From NCBI GenBank assembly GCA_018697195.1, contig JAGMWU010000051.1, forward strand, positions 186,001 through 250,000: 64,000 nucleotides of DNA, in the 5' to 3' direction. How positions within the stretch are numbered: position 1 is the first letter of the stretch; every line of letters starts with the position of its first letter. Below are positions 48,255 through 60,048 of this stretch, in pieces. Below the pieces are notes generated by a model. It was not told where the DNA came from. It saw nothing but the letters and a program-made list of their open reading frames with translations, and did no database searches. The DNA is from Certhia americana (taxonomy: Eukaryota; Chordata; Aves; Passeriformes; Certhiidae). The translations under genes were made by a program, and so were the position numbers.

Positions 48255-49046
48255 AGATAAAATACTAGAAATGCTGCTGAAGGCTTGGGAATATTAACAA
48301 TATTATCCTTGCTGTCTTGTTTGTCCCATCTTCTCTGAAAAGCAAAGCTTTAGTAAGTCAGTGACAACTGCTCAGGTTATTTGCTGTTGTCACTGCTCTC
48401 TACTTAAAAATATGTATTATGTATATTTAGGTTATTGTCCTCACCCCACATGGTGACATGCTTTACCTTAGAAAAAATTAAAATACAAAACATGAAATAA
48501 GAAATAGGAGAGGAAAGCAGCTCTTACAGAAAGTAGCTTTAATGATAGAGCTTTAGGAGCTGGACCATGGTTGGACTGTTACTGTGACATCCAAAAACTT
48601 GCTGTCTCTTGCTCTAAGGCTGTCTGCTTTCTCAGATAAGCAGGTGGAAAGGATTGCCATGGATCCTGTTTACCATAAGGGTAAAGTGTTCAAGAGAAAG
48701 AAATCTTACCACTGTTTTTTAAAAGGAGGTCAAAAAACAATGAAGATACCCAAACAGATTTTGGACGTGTAATGACATCTGTGCTCAGTTAACAAAACAG
48801 CAAATCCAAGCACAGGTGAGCTCATGGGAGGCATTCTGCCTGGCCCACGACACATGGCATTTTCTGCAGGTTGAGTCTGTGTTCAGGTCACAGATAGTGG
48901 ACCGAAGAGAATGAACAGCACCAGCAGCTCATCAGGCTGCAGGGTACCAACACTGGTAGATGTGCCTGCAGGCAAGACAACACAGATGCTTGAGGTTGCC
49001 CAACACATTGGATTCAGCAGCAGGGGGGATCTCCATGTTCTTGTTG

Positions 49047-49258
49047 TCCTCCTTCTTCTCCTTCTCCTTCTCTTTCTCCTTCTCCTTCTCCTTCTCCTTC
49101 TCCTTCTCCTTCTCCTTCTCNNNNNNNNNNCTCCTTCTCCTTCTCCTTCTCCTTCTCCTTCTCCTTCTCCTTCTCCTCCTCCTCTTCCTCTTCCTCTTCC
49201 TTTTCCTCTTCCTCTTCCTAGTCTACATCTTCATCTTCATCATCTTTGTCTCCTTCTT
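49047..49258. repeat. (CTTCTC)n polypyrimidine tract broken by an assembly gap
   Basis: Almost pure C/T on the + strand: a CTTCTC hexamer array up to the gap and beyond it, then CCTCTT-type variants and TCATCTTCATC. The real length is unknown because of the N block. Serine/leucine/proline-rich frames read through it are artefacts. Confidence 0.95.
49121..49130. other. Assembly gap (10 N)
   Basis: Ten N bases inside the hexamer array. A fixed round number in a low-complexity array suggests a gap of unknown size. Confidence 0.97.
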
Positions 49259-51035
49259 ACCTAGCTGACATCTAATATTGTTGGAAAAGAATGAGAGTGA
49301 ACTTGCTTGAAATGAATTCACCTTCTTTGCCAACTGTAGAGTCTGTAGCTTTGGTCCCTGAGAGGACCAAATGAGAGCCCTCTCTTTCCAAGTAATTTCC
49401 TAAGCAGCCCCACTGGTGCTCCTGACATCCTGCAGGTAGTGACTCACAGAACACTGGGCAGTGCTACAGAGTCCCAGTCTGCAAACATCCCCATGGCAAA
49501 TCTGAGTGGCTCCATCCAGCTACTTTGGATTTAGATGGGTTAAAAAAGAGATCAAAAAGCAGCTGCTTAATTTTTACATTTCCTGACTTCACAGTGCATT
49601 TAAAAATTGTAACCTTCCTGTTACTATAAGGTATGTTTTTGTACTTAGTGTTCAGCTATACATGCTGACAGCTGCCAGACCACAAATCTGGACCCATTAG
49701 TTTGCCAAAAGGGACAGTGAAACAGCATGTTTATGCAAATGTTGCAGTGTCTCACAAATCTAGGTAACTTAAAAACACACAGAAATATTACATGTGGCTT
49801 CTTCAAATGTGTCCTGGGCTAAATGCTTTTGAGGTACTGATTGATTCGTTGAGCTACATATGTGAAGTACATGGGCTGGGCCTAGATCTCAAGATTTTTC
49901 TTTAGTCTTTTGTGTGAATCAGCCCAAGGCACTGCTGGCCATGTTTGGGTCTGGCAGAGCTATGCCTCCCTCGTAGGGGATGTGAAAGATTCAAGACTGG
50001 AGACAACCAGACTCAGGAAGCATCTTGCATGGTTTCCACCTGCATTTGAGTTTGGTGGAGAAAAATACTCAGGTTTTCCATTTTAGCACTTGTCACAAAA
50101 CAAAAATGCAAAGCTCTCAAGTAATGAATCTGACAAGAGTAGCAAGCCTATGGTTTTGTCTGGAAGAACATTTCAAGGGTTTCTCCTAACTGTTTTTTTT
50201 TCATTCTACCCACTCAGAACGAATGCATCCTTACATATATGCTGCAGCACAAAGCCACCTACCTGTATCATCCTGCATCATTCTCATTTATTTAATGCGA
50301 GAGAAGGGAAATAGTTCCTGCAGTGGTGGTCATTTCAGGACCATCTAGAACATTGGCACAACAAACTGTAGAAATAACTATTGTCAGAGTGTTGTTTCTT
50401 TCTCCACTTCCTCAATTTCTTTCTTCAATACAGCTGTCCACATGCATGACATTCATTTCTCAAGCCATTCTATAGGCTGGATTTTAAAACTGCAGCAAGA
50501 GAACTGTGTGAAAAGGTACAGCCACATGGACTGCAGTGTTTGCCCATTGCACCTTTTTTCCTGCCTAACAGGGTGAATCTGGACAGGAATGAGAATGTTA
50601 CTAATGGCTTTGAGTGCTGAATCAGTGATGTGTAAATGTTTTCCCCACTGTGGCACAGCACAGCAGAAAAAACACCATTTGCAATCCCACCTCTGGTGTA
50701 GTGGAATAACACAGAAAGTGTAGAATGCTATAATAGGATTGATAAATGAAACCAGCAGCCTTTGCTCTCTAGGGCTTGATGATGACTGCAGGAGCTTCTC
50801 ACAGGGTTGGTTAAAGATTGCCAGCACTGAGTGATTTCAATGCTGTGCCTTTCCGTGGTTCTCCATTTGAGCAGTGCCTGCAATAATGTGATGTCTTGTT
50901 AGCAAAATGCTTTAAATGCTGCCCTAAAGGAAGGGCAATTTTAGCAAGGCTTTTCTTGTTTCAGTGCATCGTCTGCCAAGCCCAGTCATTTTTATAAGAT
51001 ACAGCAGAGTAGCCAAGAAAGCTAAAGAAAATAAA

Positions 51036-51076
51036 ATATACGTATACATACATATATATATATATATGCATATAAA
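51036..51076. repeat. (AT)n / (TATA)n simple repeat
   Basis: Runs of 'catatatatata' flanked by 'cgtatacatac' and 'gcatataaat'. A short A+T microsatellite. Confidence 0.85.
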
Positions 51077-52689
51077 TTGTAGGGTGCAGGATTCTTAAAA
51101 AGTGTATTCATCAAATATGGCAGGCAAAGTGACTGTGGTGAGAAGTTTGCAATTACATTGCATGCTGAAGGTATTAGCTGGTGTTTGAACAGGACAGAAC
51201 CGTAATGTCATCACTGCCTTAGGAAAAGGTGCTGACAGCCTGCATAAGCAAACGTTTATACCTCCCATCAGATCTCAGGCCAGCATCTTCATAGGGAATG
51301 GCTGCAGGAGCTCAGCTGGGACTCCATGGTCTGCTGATGGTGTGTTGCCTGCTTGTGAAACATAATCCCCAGCGTGTAGGAGGAGTGCATCTCAAATCAT
51401 CCTTCCTTAAACTGTGCATTTCCTTCTGAATCAAACACCCTGTCAGGGCAGTCTGTTGCCAGAAGGAGGTATCTGTGCAGGGAGGTCCCCACCAGACTCC
51501 CTGTGCCTGCTGTCTGACCTTGGCTTCACATGATTTTGACATTTCATCCTTTTCAGATGAGAGCAATAAACAAGAAGTGAGAATATGTTTAGGAGCTGAT
51601 CTGGAGCCTTTGGAGTCAATGGCAAAGTTTGTGTTGACTTTGTTTTGTAGGTCTGAAGCTGGATCACTATTCTGTGTAGCCACACTGCGTCAAGGCACAG
51701 ACAACTCCTCATGACCCAGACATGCCTCCCCAGGGTCCTCCCCTACACCCTGCCCAGAGCCCAGGAGCCCAGTGTCAGCTTCAGTCCCTGCCTGAGCAAT
51801 GCTGGAAGAGGGCTGGTCTCTGGCTGTAGCACAGCTGAGCATCTGCTTCTTCTGGACCCTGCCCCACACGTTGCCTCCTCAGTTTGACTCTGCATCACCC
51901 ATGAGCCAGGCTGGGATGTGGGTCTCTGGCTGAACGTGGCCTGCACTGCTGCCTGGCTGCTGAGTGGGACAATCCCTGCCCTGCCACCCTCTGAGGACTC
52001 CAGCAGTCTCCATCCTGCTGTGCCTGGCACTGGGGCTCCTCTTTGGCAAACCAACACATCACTGGAGCCCTGAAAGACACAGCTTACTTCTCCCTTGCTG
52101 CTTCCTTCCTTATCAAAGCCCAGCGCTGGCCAAGGAATGGCCACCATTCCCATGAGGATGACATAGGAGTAGGTGCAGAGATAGCCCCCTTTCCTCATTT
52201 CACTTTATTCCCATTGTCCATCCATGACTCAACACACTGATGATTTACAGATAGGTGTCATCTGATGTTCACAGGAGAAGGGCTGATTTTACTGATGTAA
52301 TGCAGACAGTTTCTACTGTTCCAAATGAAATGGGGTTTTCAACATGATACCAGGAATTACATGGTGTTCCCAGGTGTGCTTATATACTCCTCTGAGCAAT
52401 GTGTGATCTGGGTTACAGGGAAATCTCCTTCTGCCCTAGGTGAAAGCAGGGCCACAGCATGCTTATTGAATTTATTTCTCCAAATAAAAGGTAAAAAAAT
52501 ATTGCTGATTTCAGAATATATAGGAGGGTTTTGCCATTTGCAACATTTGAGTGCTCATTTTATCTCAGGTTTTATAATTTATTTTTTTTTTAATGTTTTT
52601 TTTTCTCTTCACGGTGCACCGAGAAACCCAAGAATGTAAAAGTCTTTTTACTCCTCCAGCCAGAGATTCAAGAAATGGTCATAAGCCAT

Positions 52690-53200
52690 CTCTTCTGTTT
52701 TTTTCATGATTGTTTATTCTTTCTTATTTATAATACTCTTTTTTCCTGACCAGCAGAGCTCTGCTCTGCAGGACAGTCCAGGCACAAATCCCACCCACAC
52801 AGGGTAGTGTGTACTTTTATATTAAAACCCATGTAAGCACTATTTATAAAAAATCTCCAATACATATCACCTTTGTTACAAAGTTAGTCTCTACTCTAAG
52901 CCAACCAGAAAGTCCCACCTTCACAGCAGAAAATGGAGCAGATGAAGAAGAAGGAAGAAGTCTGAAAACCATGAGACTCCTCCATCTTGTCTTCCCTGCT
53001 TTCCATTCTAGGAACCCCATAAATCTAAAATTCTTACCCTGTGATAAACTACACACTATGCTACCATCTAATACACATTCTTGAAAGCTCTGCCTCATCC
53101 TAGAGCTTAAAAAGTCCTTTTCCATGAAAAAAGGTTAAAAACAGTGTCTGTCAAAGGTTTTAAAATCCCTTAAACATGCAAAGAAATATTTCTCAGAATT
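52690..53200. mobile_element. LTR-like dispersed repeat, copy B
   Basis: Related to copy A (core 5290-5580) over 52900-53195, with shared blocks GAAGAAGTCT, ATCTTGTCTTC, TACCCTGTGATAAA, ACATTCTTGAAAG and AAAATCCCTTAAACATGCA. TTTATT near 52712 would be a minus-strand AATAAA if this is an antisense LTR. It ends about 210 bp before the D3 exon. Boundaries are estimates. Confidence 0.62.
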
Positions 53201-53409
53201 TCTAATTCCCACAATTATGGATCTTCAAGATATTTTGACTCAAAAGTTGTGTTTTATCCTTCTTTTGCAAGCTTTCACGCAAGCTAATTACAGACCCAGC
53301 AGATAAAATACCTTTCCCTGGGCTGTGCTGAACACCAAGGGTGCTGTAGCTCCCTCAGACTTAGCTAGATTCCCCTGCTAACCTCAGCAACCTGCTTCTG
53401 TGCCAACAG

Positions 53410-53549
53410 GTGTGGTTCGCCAGGTGAGGCCCATAATTGGACCTTTCCATGCCATCCTGAAACTGGAGATGAACTACGTCATGGGCGGGGTGGTGTCCCA
53501 CCGCAACATCGTCAACGTCCACATCTTCGTCTCCGAGTACTGGTTCTGA
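53410..53549 (+). CDS. FBLN1: FBLN1 exon D3, end of the fibulin-1D FC domain
   Basis: Acceptor ctgtgccaacag; phase 1 in; stop TGA at 53547-53549. It encodes [33 protein letters not shown] and [13 protein letters not shown]. The ending IFVSEYWF parallels IFVSAQL of isoform C, supporting a common origin of the two FC domains. The exon lies about 19 kb downstream of D2 and about 210 bp after an LTR-like repeat. Its G+C content is higher than its surroundings, as expected for coding sequence. Confidence 0.97.
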
Positions 53550-54377
53550 GGGACACCCACCAGCAAGTGCTCCAGCCTGAAACATTACCATGAGCTATTA
53601 TGTCATGTACTTGTTTTTTCTGAAACCCAATAGTGTTCTTTTTTTAATTTGTTTTGTTTTGTTTTTAAATATTTGGTTTATAGTTTAAGACAAAATAACG
53701 AGCTATTACGTTGTTTAGACATCGGGCAGAGCAAATTAAGTGAGCCTGATGTAGTTGTTTGTATAAATATGTAGTGTGTAAAACTGCTCAGCTGCCTGGA
53801 GAAGTTTAAAACTTTTCTAAATGTTTGGACAGAGCTCAATTATTGCTCCTTGGCCAGATAACCTGAGTGATAGGCTGTGGAACAAAACAGATGTCAGAGT
53901 TCATTGGGATGAGTATATGGTGTCTTTGGACACCATGTACCAGAATTTGGATAAGGATTAATAATTTCACCTCAAATGAACTACCTTGAAGAGGATTGTC
54001 ACAGGGTGAAAAATAGTTAGTTTTGGGCCCTCTGAATAGGCCCCCAGAATTGCTAATTATTCCTGAAAAGTTCAGCCTGGATATTTAAGAAGTGACATTC
54101 CGCTGCAGCTACCAGAGGAAGTGCAAAAGGAATTAGAAATACTTAGAGACTAACAAGCTATTGCACATATTAAAAAAATACTACTTTTTTTGTACTTATT
54201 ATTTGATTGTAAGACTGTTTGATTCTAATTAAACAAGAGACTCTCATTGAAATGAATCTGTTACAGGAACACAGCATATTGCTTAAATTCCAATCTCACC
54301 AGTACTCAGTAAATACATGGGAAACTCAGACCTTATCACCTGTCTGTTATAAAGCTCCATGCCTTTTTAAAATTGGT

Positions 54378-54383
54378 AATAAA
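54378..54383 (+). terminator. FBLN1: Candidate poly(A) signal AATAAA (1D, first)
   Basis: In 'ggtaataaaattag'. Canonical hexamer about 830 bases after the 1D stop. Confidence 0.4.
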
Positions 54384-54456
54384 ATTAGCATGTTAAACTG
54401 TACATTTCCTATGCACCAAACCAAGGCATATGTAATAATATAATGAAAATCTCACA

Positions 54457-54462
54457 AATAAA
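54457..54462 (+). terminator. FBLN1: Candidate poly(A) signal AATAAA (1D, second)
   Basis: In 'cacaaataaatgaatg', followed about 15-25 bases later by T/GT-rich 'atgtattttctggg'. This downstream element makes it the preferred candidate. Confidence 0.5.
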
Positions 54463-54572
54463 TGAATGCTTAATGTATTTTCTGGGCATCAAAATACTGT
54501 ATCTTTTTTATTACAGAACAAACAAGAAATAATTCCATGTTTCAGTTTGTTATGTTTGTTAAGATATGAGGA

Positions 54573-54578
54573 AATAAA
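54573..54578 (+). terminator. FBLN1: Candidate poly(A) signal AATAAA (1D, third)
   Basis: In 'gaggaaataaagaagg'. Downstream sequence is G/A-rich rather than T-rich, so it is less convincing than the second candidate. Confidence 0.35.
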
Positions 54579-54726
54579 GAAGGTCAGATGGGAAATACTC
54601 CAAAGTATGCCATGGTTTCTGATTCCCAGGAAAATTATATGACACAGCTTTTGTAAGCAAATTCATCACATACATATTCCCCACTCAAACCAGACCTCCC
54701 TGGTCTTTATTGGCACTAAGCATGAA

Positions 54727-54845
54727 ACAGGCTGCTGTGAGAAGCTGTGGCTGCCCCATCCCTGTAAGTGCCCAAGGCCAGGCTGGATGGGGCTTGGAGC
54801 AGCCTGGGATAGTGGCAGGTGATAGGGATGAACTGTAAGGTCAGT
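54727..54845 (+). mobile_element. CR1 LINE 3' fragment
   Basis: AGAAGCTGTGGCTGCCCCAT, CCAAGGCCAGGCTGGATGG and AGCAGCCTGGGATAGTGG match the CR1 3' region; its very end is missing. Confidence 0.85.
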
Positions 54846-55687
54846 GTGATCCTGATACCTTTACTTTTTACATGAGTGTTTGTGGTCTGGGTCTGTCTGG
54901 GAGGATGTTGTTGATGCAGAAAATAGCAGGTGCCAGCTGTGGCAGAAAACAAGAGTGTGGGCTCTGAGGGATGTTTCTGTGAGCACCAGCCTCTTGCAAC
55001 CCTCTTGCAGGGTTTCAGCAGTTTGCATTTAGTATTCCAGAAATGGCTTTTACAGGGATGCTGACACATGACTTTTCTATATTCTGTGGTAGTGGTAAGC
55101 CACATGGTGTAGGAAAACAGTATTTATTTTTGTATTCACGTGCTGGGGCAGGGATGGAGACATTCATGCCATGCCCACATTGCCTTTTCCTTACCCCTCT
55201 GAGCCTGACACCTCATCCCCCAAGTCTCGCTCTTGACATCAGTGAGATCACCAATGCAGCTGGACAAGGAACCCACTGCTGGGGTGCTCTCATCACCTTG
55301 GATGGGCCTTCCCAGCCAGGAGGGCTTTTCCCATCTTTTTTTCCCAGAAAAGATGTTCTTTTCCCAGACATCAGCTGTGTCACATACAGAGCCAGAGGTG
55401 GGTGGCCCTGGTTGATGTGGTTCATTTAACCATTTTTTTTTGCTTTTGAATTGTGATGATACCACTCATAAGACCAGCATGGAAAATATTAACACAGTGG
55501 AAAATCTGCACTCTTACCTAATTTTTGCACAGTGATCTCAAAATAAGCAAATGATGCTAAGGACAGCAGAGTAACTTCCTTTGGGGGGCTTCAAAATTAT
55601 TCTGAGCTGATTCCAAGCAGCCACGTGAGACAAGGCCATTGAAATTCAGTAGAACCAAAATAAATGTGTGCTCCTTTATATAACTTT

Positions 55688-55706
55688 AAAAAAAAAAAAA
55701 AAAAAA
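55688..55706. repeat. Poly(A) run
   Basis: About 19 consecutive A bases after 'ataacttt'. No retrotransposed copy was recognised immediately upstream. Confidence 0.85.
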
Positions 55707-55849
55707 CTGCAAATAACAGCATTCTGCAATTCCTTCCTACTGTGGGCAGATCTATTGTCTTGATATTGTGTCTTCTCACCTGTTTTCTACAGCAAGGTTT
55801 GAATTTGGCTGCTGCTTCTTCCCTTTTGATTTTTAGTACATTCAACATC

Positions 55850-55968
55850 GAGAGTTCAAGGACCCATTTGGAATGCTCTCAGGCACATGAGGTGTCCTAT
55901 GCAGGGTCAGGGGCTGGACTTCAGTGATCTCTGTGGGTCCCTTCCAGCTCAGGACATTCTATGATTCC
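55850..55968 (+). mobile_element. CR1 LINE 3' end fragment
   Basis: GGGGCTGGACTTCAGTGATC, GGGTCCCTTCCAGCTCAGGA and ACATTCTATGATTCC are a diverged CR1 3' end. Confidence 0.8.
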
Positions 55969-57049
55969 ATGGTAACTAATTAAACATAAATCTTTTCATT
56001 TGTAGAAAAGGCATTATCTCTGAAAGAAACAACAAAAGAACATCCTTCTCTTCCCTAAACTGGCATTTTTACTGGCTCTTCAAAAGCTTAGGTCTCCCAG
56101 GGATGCTCATTCCAAGGGCTTGCAGTCAGTCGCCTTCAAAAGCAGCAGCTGATTGCTCTCTCTTGGCCAAGGCTAGAGAGAGCACTTGATGTGACAGCCA
56201 GAGCCCCTCCATGCTGGCCAGCACGTGCCTAGCCATGGGCTAAGGAATGCTGTTTTCCCTAGGGAAAGGGAGAAGGACCAGCCTGTGATTTATATTGCAG
56301 GGTCCCAAGTCTGGCTGAGGTTTCCAACCTGCCTACCAACCAGGCAGCCTCTGCACTGTCAGCTCCTGTCCTCCCAGCCAGGGCTTCCAGGCTCCCTGCA
56401 GAGGGTGGGGAGGATGCCTTTTCCTCCAGCTCCCCTCTGGTCTCTCCAGAGCAGGGCTCTCTGTTCTGACACAGCAAGGAATGCCAGAGCACTTCCCACA
56501 TGGCTCCTGCTCTCCGAGTGCCTTGGTTCCTGCGGTGGGAGCAGGAGGTGCGAGGCTGCCTGGAAATTGCTGCTCCAAGACAGAGACATAAAGTACACCC
56601 ACCAAGTCTCAAAAACATTGGCCTGTTGAAAGATCTTTTATTCCTGCTGTGGCTAAGAATGTGCTATCTCTTCTGTAATAAGCTCCCTTTTTTTTTGCTG
56701 TCACCTTATCCTATTTCATTGGGGTTTTTCCCTCTTCCTTTCCTTTATTGAATTCTCCTCTCTCTCCTCATATTTTCATTCTCTGCATCCATCTTTTTCC
56801 TTTTTTCAATCAAGGCTTGTAACAGAGCAACTGAAGTTAAACATGATCACCAGACCCAGGAGAGAGATCTTGAACAGCTGCAGAGAGAAAACCCATCCTG
56901 GGGTGACTGCAGACAGACAAAGGCACATTTGCTTTCACACCCAAATGTTTTATTATGATGCTCTGAACATCCAGATCATGCTAGGAGGGACACTTTCAGG
57001 GGACAGTTTCTGGCCACCTTTTTTTAAACTTAATTCTTGAAGCACATCT

Positions 57050-57449
57050 TCTGTGAGGAAAGACTGAGAGAATTGGGATTGTTCAGCCTGGAAAAGAGAA
57101 GTTATGGGGTGAGCTAATTGCCCCTTCCAGTACCTGAAGGGAGCCCACAGGAAAGATGGAGAGAGGCTACTTAAAAAGGGCTGGAGTGACAGGACATGGG
57201 GGAATGGTTTCACATGGATAGAAAACAGCTTTATATTAGATATTAAAAAAAAAAATTATTCCATATGAGGGCAGGGAGGCCCTGGCATAGGTTACCTAAA
57301 GAAACCACTGTGTTTCTAAACTGTGTACCTAAAGTGTCCAAAGACAGGTTAGATGGGGCTTGGAGCAACCTGGGATAGTGGAAGGGGGTGGGACTGGATG
57401 ACCTTTGAGGTTCCTCCCAACCTAAGACATTCTGGGATTCTGTGATTCT
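57050..57449 (+). mobile_element. CR1 LINE 3' fragment (about 400 bp)
   Basis: GATTGTTCAGCCTGGAAAAG, CCTTCCAGTACCTGAAGGGA, GAGGGCAGGGAGGCCCTGGC, TGGAGCAACCTGGGATAGTGG-type sequence and TTCTGGGATTCTGTGATTCT. An internal A-run is at about 57245-57256. Confidence 0.92.
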
Positions 57450-57654
57450 TACATGGTGTTTGAGAGCCCATGAGGGCAAAGCACAGTTACCTCATGATCA
57501 CACCCAGCTTAATTCTGGCCTTGGTATTTGCTTGGATGGAAGGGAAGTCACCCCATTTAAATTAAAAAACAATAAATCAAATGGAAGGTTTTTTGCCTTT
57601 TTCAACCTAGAAATGAAACTCGAGATAGTTTTGGTACAGGAGGTAATATAAAAG

Positions 57655-58110
57655 AGGATCTTTATTGGAGCTCCAGGAGCAGTTATGGAAGAATGTCTAC
57701 AAAAGTCCATCCCCACAGGGATGCACGCATTTTTATACATTTCAGGAAATTAGCATAATTGATGAAAAGTACCAGTTAGGAGGACAAGTGGTGATGCAAT
57801 TCACCCCAAGTCAAGCCACTTCTTTGGATCTCCACCCTCCCCCACTCTCCCCCATCAGCACTGGCTGTGCTTTGTCCATGAAAATGTGTCTCAAAAGGCT
57901 GTTTTCAGCCTTGGCTCCCAGGAAGAACCAAGACAGGATTGGGGCCTTGTACTTCAGGGGCTTGGAGCTCTGGAATTTGTTTTGTCTTCCTCCCTAGGGA
58001 AAGGGCATGGAAAACTACTGGGAAACTAGCTATGAATGCAATAATAAGCTACAGAGCTACAAATACATGTGCAAAGAATACCTAGAATATCTGACAGAAA
58101 AAAGGTAAAA
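57655..58110 (-). mobile_element. LTR-like element, minus orientation (tentative)
   Basis: Starts with TTTATTGG (57661), a minus-strand AATAAA. Its body (GGAGCTCCAGGAGCAGTTATGG..., TTGGCTCCCAGGAAGAACCA, GGGGCTTGGAGCTC) resembles bird endogenous-retrovirus LTRs. No TG/CA ends or target-site duplication were found, so limits and identity are weak. Confidence 0.4.
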
Positions 58111-58296
58111 ACCACTAGGCATCAAAGGGAAGCAGCCATGGTGTATCACATCTTAGGTGATGAGTATCTTGGCCTGGCCATGCTCACAGAGCAACATTTG
58201 CAGGTAGATCCTCAAGATGGTGGTAAGGTTTTTTGTTTTTTCATTAGCTGATGGTTCTCACACGAGTGAGATCTGGTGCAGGTCATGCAGTGATGG

Positions 58297-58308
58297 GGGG
58301 GGGGGGGA
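58297..58308. repeat. Poly(G) run
   Basis: About a dozen G bases followed by 'agggaggg'-like sequence. Prone to length error in assemblies. Confidence 0.8.
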
Positions 58309-60048
58309 GGGAGAACTGATAAAATGTTTTGGGTTCCTCCACTCAGGCAAAGCCAAAACCAACTTTATCTGAATCCAGCCCACGAGTGACCTTGGACCTG
58401 ATGAGAACAACCACCCTTGACTCTGGATGTAAGTTAAATTACACGTTGCTGAATTGTCCTAATACTGCCAACATTTTGAGCAGAAGAAGTTGTAATAACG
58501 ATAAAAAAGCACTACTGTAATGGATACCATCATAACTCTGGAACTGCAGTTTAGGTTTTGAAAATTACAAATATGTGTTTAACTAAGGCCAGCCAGAAAC
58601 TACTAAATAGTGCTTGAACTGTGGCCAGCCGTCTAGAAGCTAGAAATTAGAAAAAAAAACCAAATGGGGTTTTTCTCTTCCAAAGTGGAAAAATTATCTA
58701 CCTTTGTACCTTTTGAGCTGGTGACCATTTGTCCAGCTCTACCAGGAAGCACCAGATTTTCCGTGGTATCAAGAGTATGAAGTAGTTTGTAAAACAACTG
58801 CCAAAAACTTGAAGAAAAATGGACTGTCTAGCCTTCAACCTAGGATGCAACTTTACATCTTACAGATTAGGGATCTCATTTGCAGTCACTAAATCTCATA
58901 CTGTTTTTTTTATCAGGCCCCATCAGTTAACAAGTCATGGTGAACTTTGCTTTCTTTAGCAACAGTGAGTTTCATTTTGTCTTGAATTACATGCATTCAT
59001 TGATTTTTAGTGATGTTTCTTTAATTCATACAGAAGCAACTTGGTTTTTTTCCATCTCCTTGTAGAAGAATCCACCATGCAGAAGAATCTACATTGTAGA
59101 AGATTCTCTGCTGAAATTCCCTAAATGTTTATGATAACAATTCTTCTTTAACCTCTCCCCTGAGTAAGATTTACACCTGACCCCTTATTCTACTTCCCTC
59201 ACCTTAAGTTTCTCAGATGGGGAACAGCTGGCAACATGGGAGGAGCATTTCAGCTGCAGATGCCTGTGTCAGTGAAAGAGAAATGAGATATTCTGCCCCA
59301 TAAGCTACTGTGCTGTGGAGCTGCTGCTTCTGTGTCAGACAGAGACCAGAGAAGGTGGTCATGGGGGTGAGATGGGCAGAACCCAATAGGTAGGAAAGTA
59401 TCTGTGTTAGGAAGCTGGGAAGGGAATATTAATGCAGTCTGAGAACGTGTGGGCTTCCCTGAGCTCCTCCCAGGCAAAGGTTGCACTGAAATCACCGGTG
59501 GCTGAGGCTTGTCTTTGGTTTTGATAACTGGCCAAGCACAGATATCTGGTAGGTGTGGGTGGCTAAAAGATTGCTCCCATTGAAGGGCACTGAGAAAAGG
59601 AGCTGTTTTTTTTTTCCCCCTAAACCCACAAGATTTCCCAAATCTGCAGATGCACTGCTTACTGGGACAGGGTTAGAAAGCCACTAAACCAGAGTTCCAT
59701 GGCCATGAGCTTACCTGGGCAAGGATACAAGGATTCTGATCAGGCACACATGATCAGCTGAGACAGAATCTGGAAACCCTCTCTTCAGCAGTGGTGTTGT
59801 ATTTGATGCTTAGAATAGAAGCTGCAGGAGGCTTTCTGCTGGCAGAGAAATGGGAGAACAGCAGTTCCATGAGGTCAGCAGAGCTCTGATGTCTCTGGTG
59901 TCTCTGCAGCAAAGCTCAGCCCCCTGTTCCCTGGACTCCCATCTCTGAAACACAGGGGCAGTGGTTTGGTGAGAAGGACTGGGACCCACCTGGTCCATCC
60001 TCTTTTCCATTGATGCCTTAAGTTTTAGCTTTTATATTTTTAAGGTTC

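Larger units (their letters stand above)
34426..53409 (+). other. FBLN1: FBLN1 intron between D2 and D3 (18,984 bp)
   Basis: The longest intron in the window. It holds CR1 pieces (40113, 43190, 45562, 46082 minus, 47805), a 35-bp tandem duplication (41704), (CA)n (41922), (CTTCTC)n with an N gap (49047), an (AT)n tract (51036) and LTR-like copy B (52690). 36700-37500 is purine-rich. An antisense open frame of 196 codons (39021-39611) resembles no family I know and is probably chance. No exon was recognised. Confidence 0.75.
3684..54600 (+). other. FBLN1: FBLN1 gene, 3' portion (fibulin-1), overall locus
   Basis: Fourteen coding exons on the + strand join in frame through GT-AG introns and read as fibulin-1: anaphylatoxin-like module, acidic linker, nine EGF-like modules, then alternative C or D C-terminal domains. 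Shared exons total 1385 nt; the C end adds 355 nt and the D end 415 nt, giving 579 and 599 residues plus stop. Human fibulin-1C and 1D are 683 and 703 residues (recalled), so the signal peptide and the first anaphylatoxin-like modules must lie upstream of position 1. The protein is a secreted matrix and plasma glycoprotein that binds fibronectin, laminin, nidogen and other matrix partners (family knowledge). The end at 54600 is approximate, set by candidate poly(A) signals. Confidence 0.95.
53550..54600 (+). other. FBLN1: 3' UTR of the fibulin-1D transcript (approximate)
   Basis: About 1 kb of A+T-rich sequence after the stop with no mobile element. Candidate AATAAA hexamers lie at 54378, 54457 and 54573, so the true end cannot be fixed from sequence alone. 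Confidence 0.6.

Noticed and set aside
48911..49268. Serine/proline and leucine-rich open frames
   Set aside because: Translation of the (CTTCTC)n array running through an N gap.
53361..53591. 76-codon antisense open frame over exon D3
   Set aside because: Shadow of the coding exon on the opposite strand.
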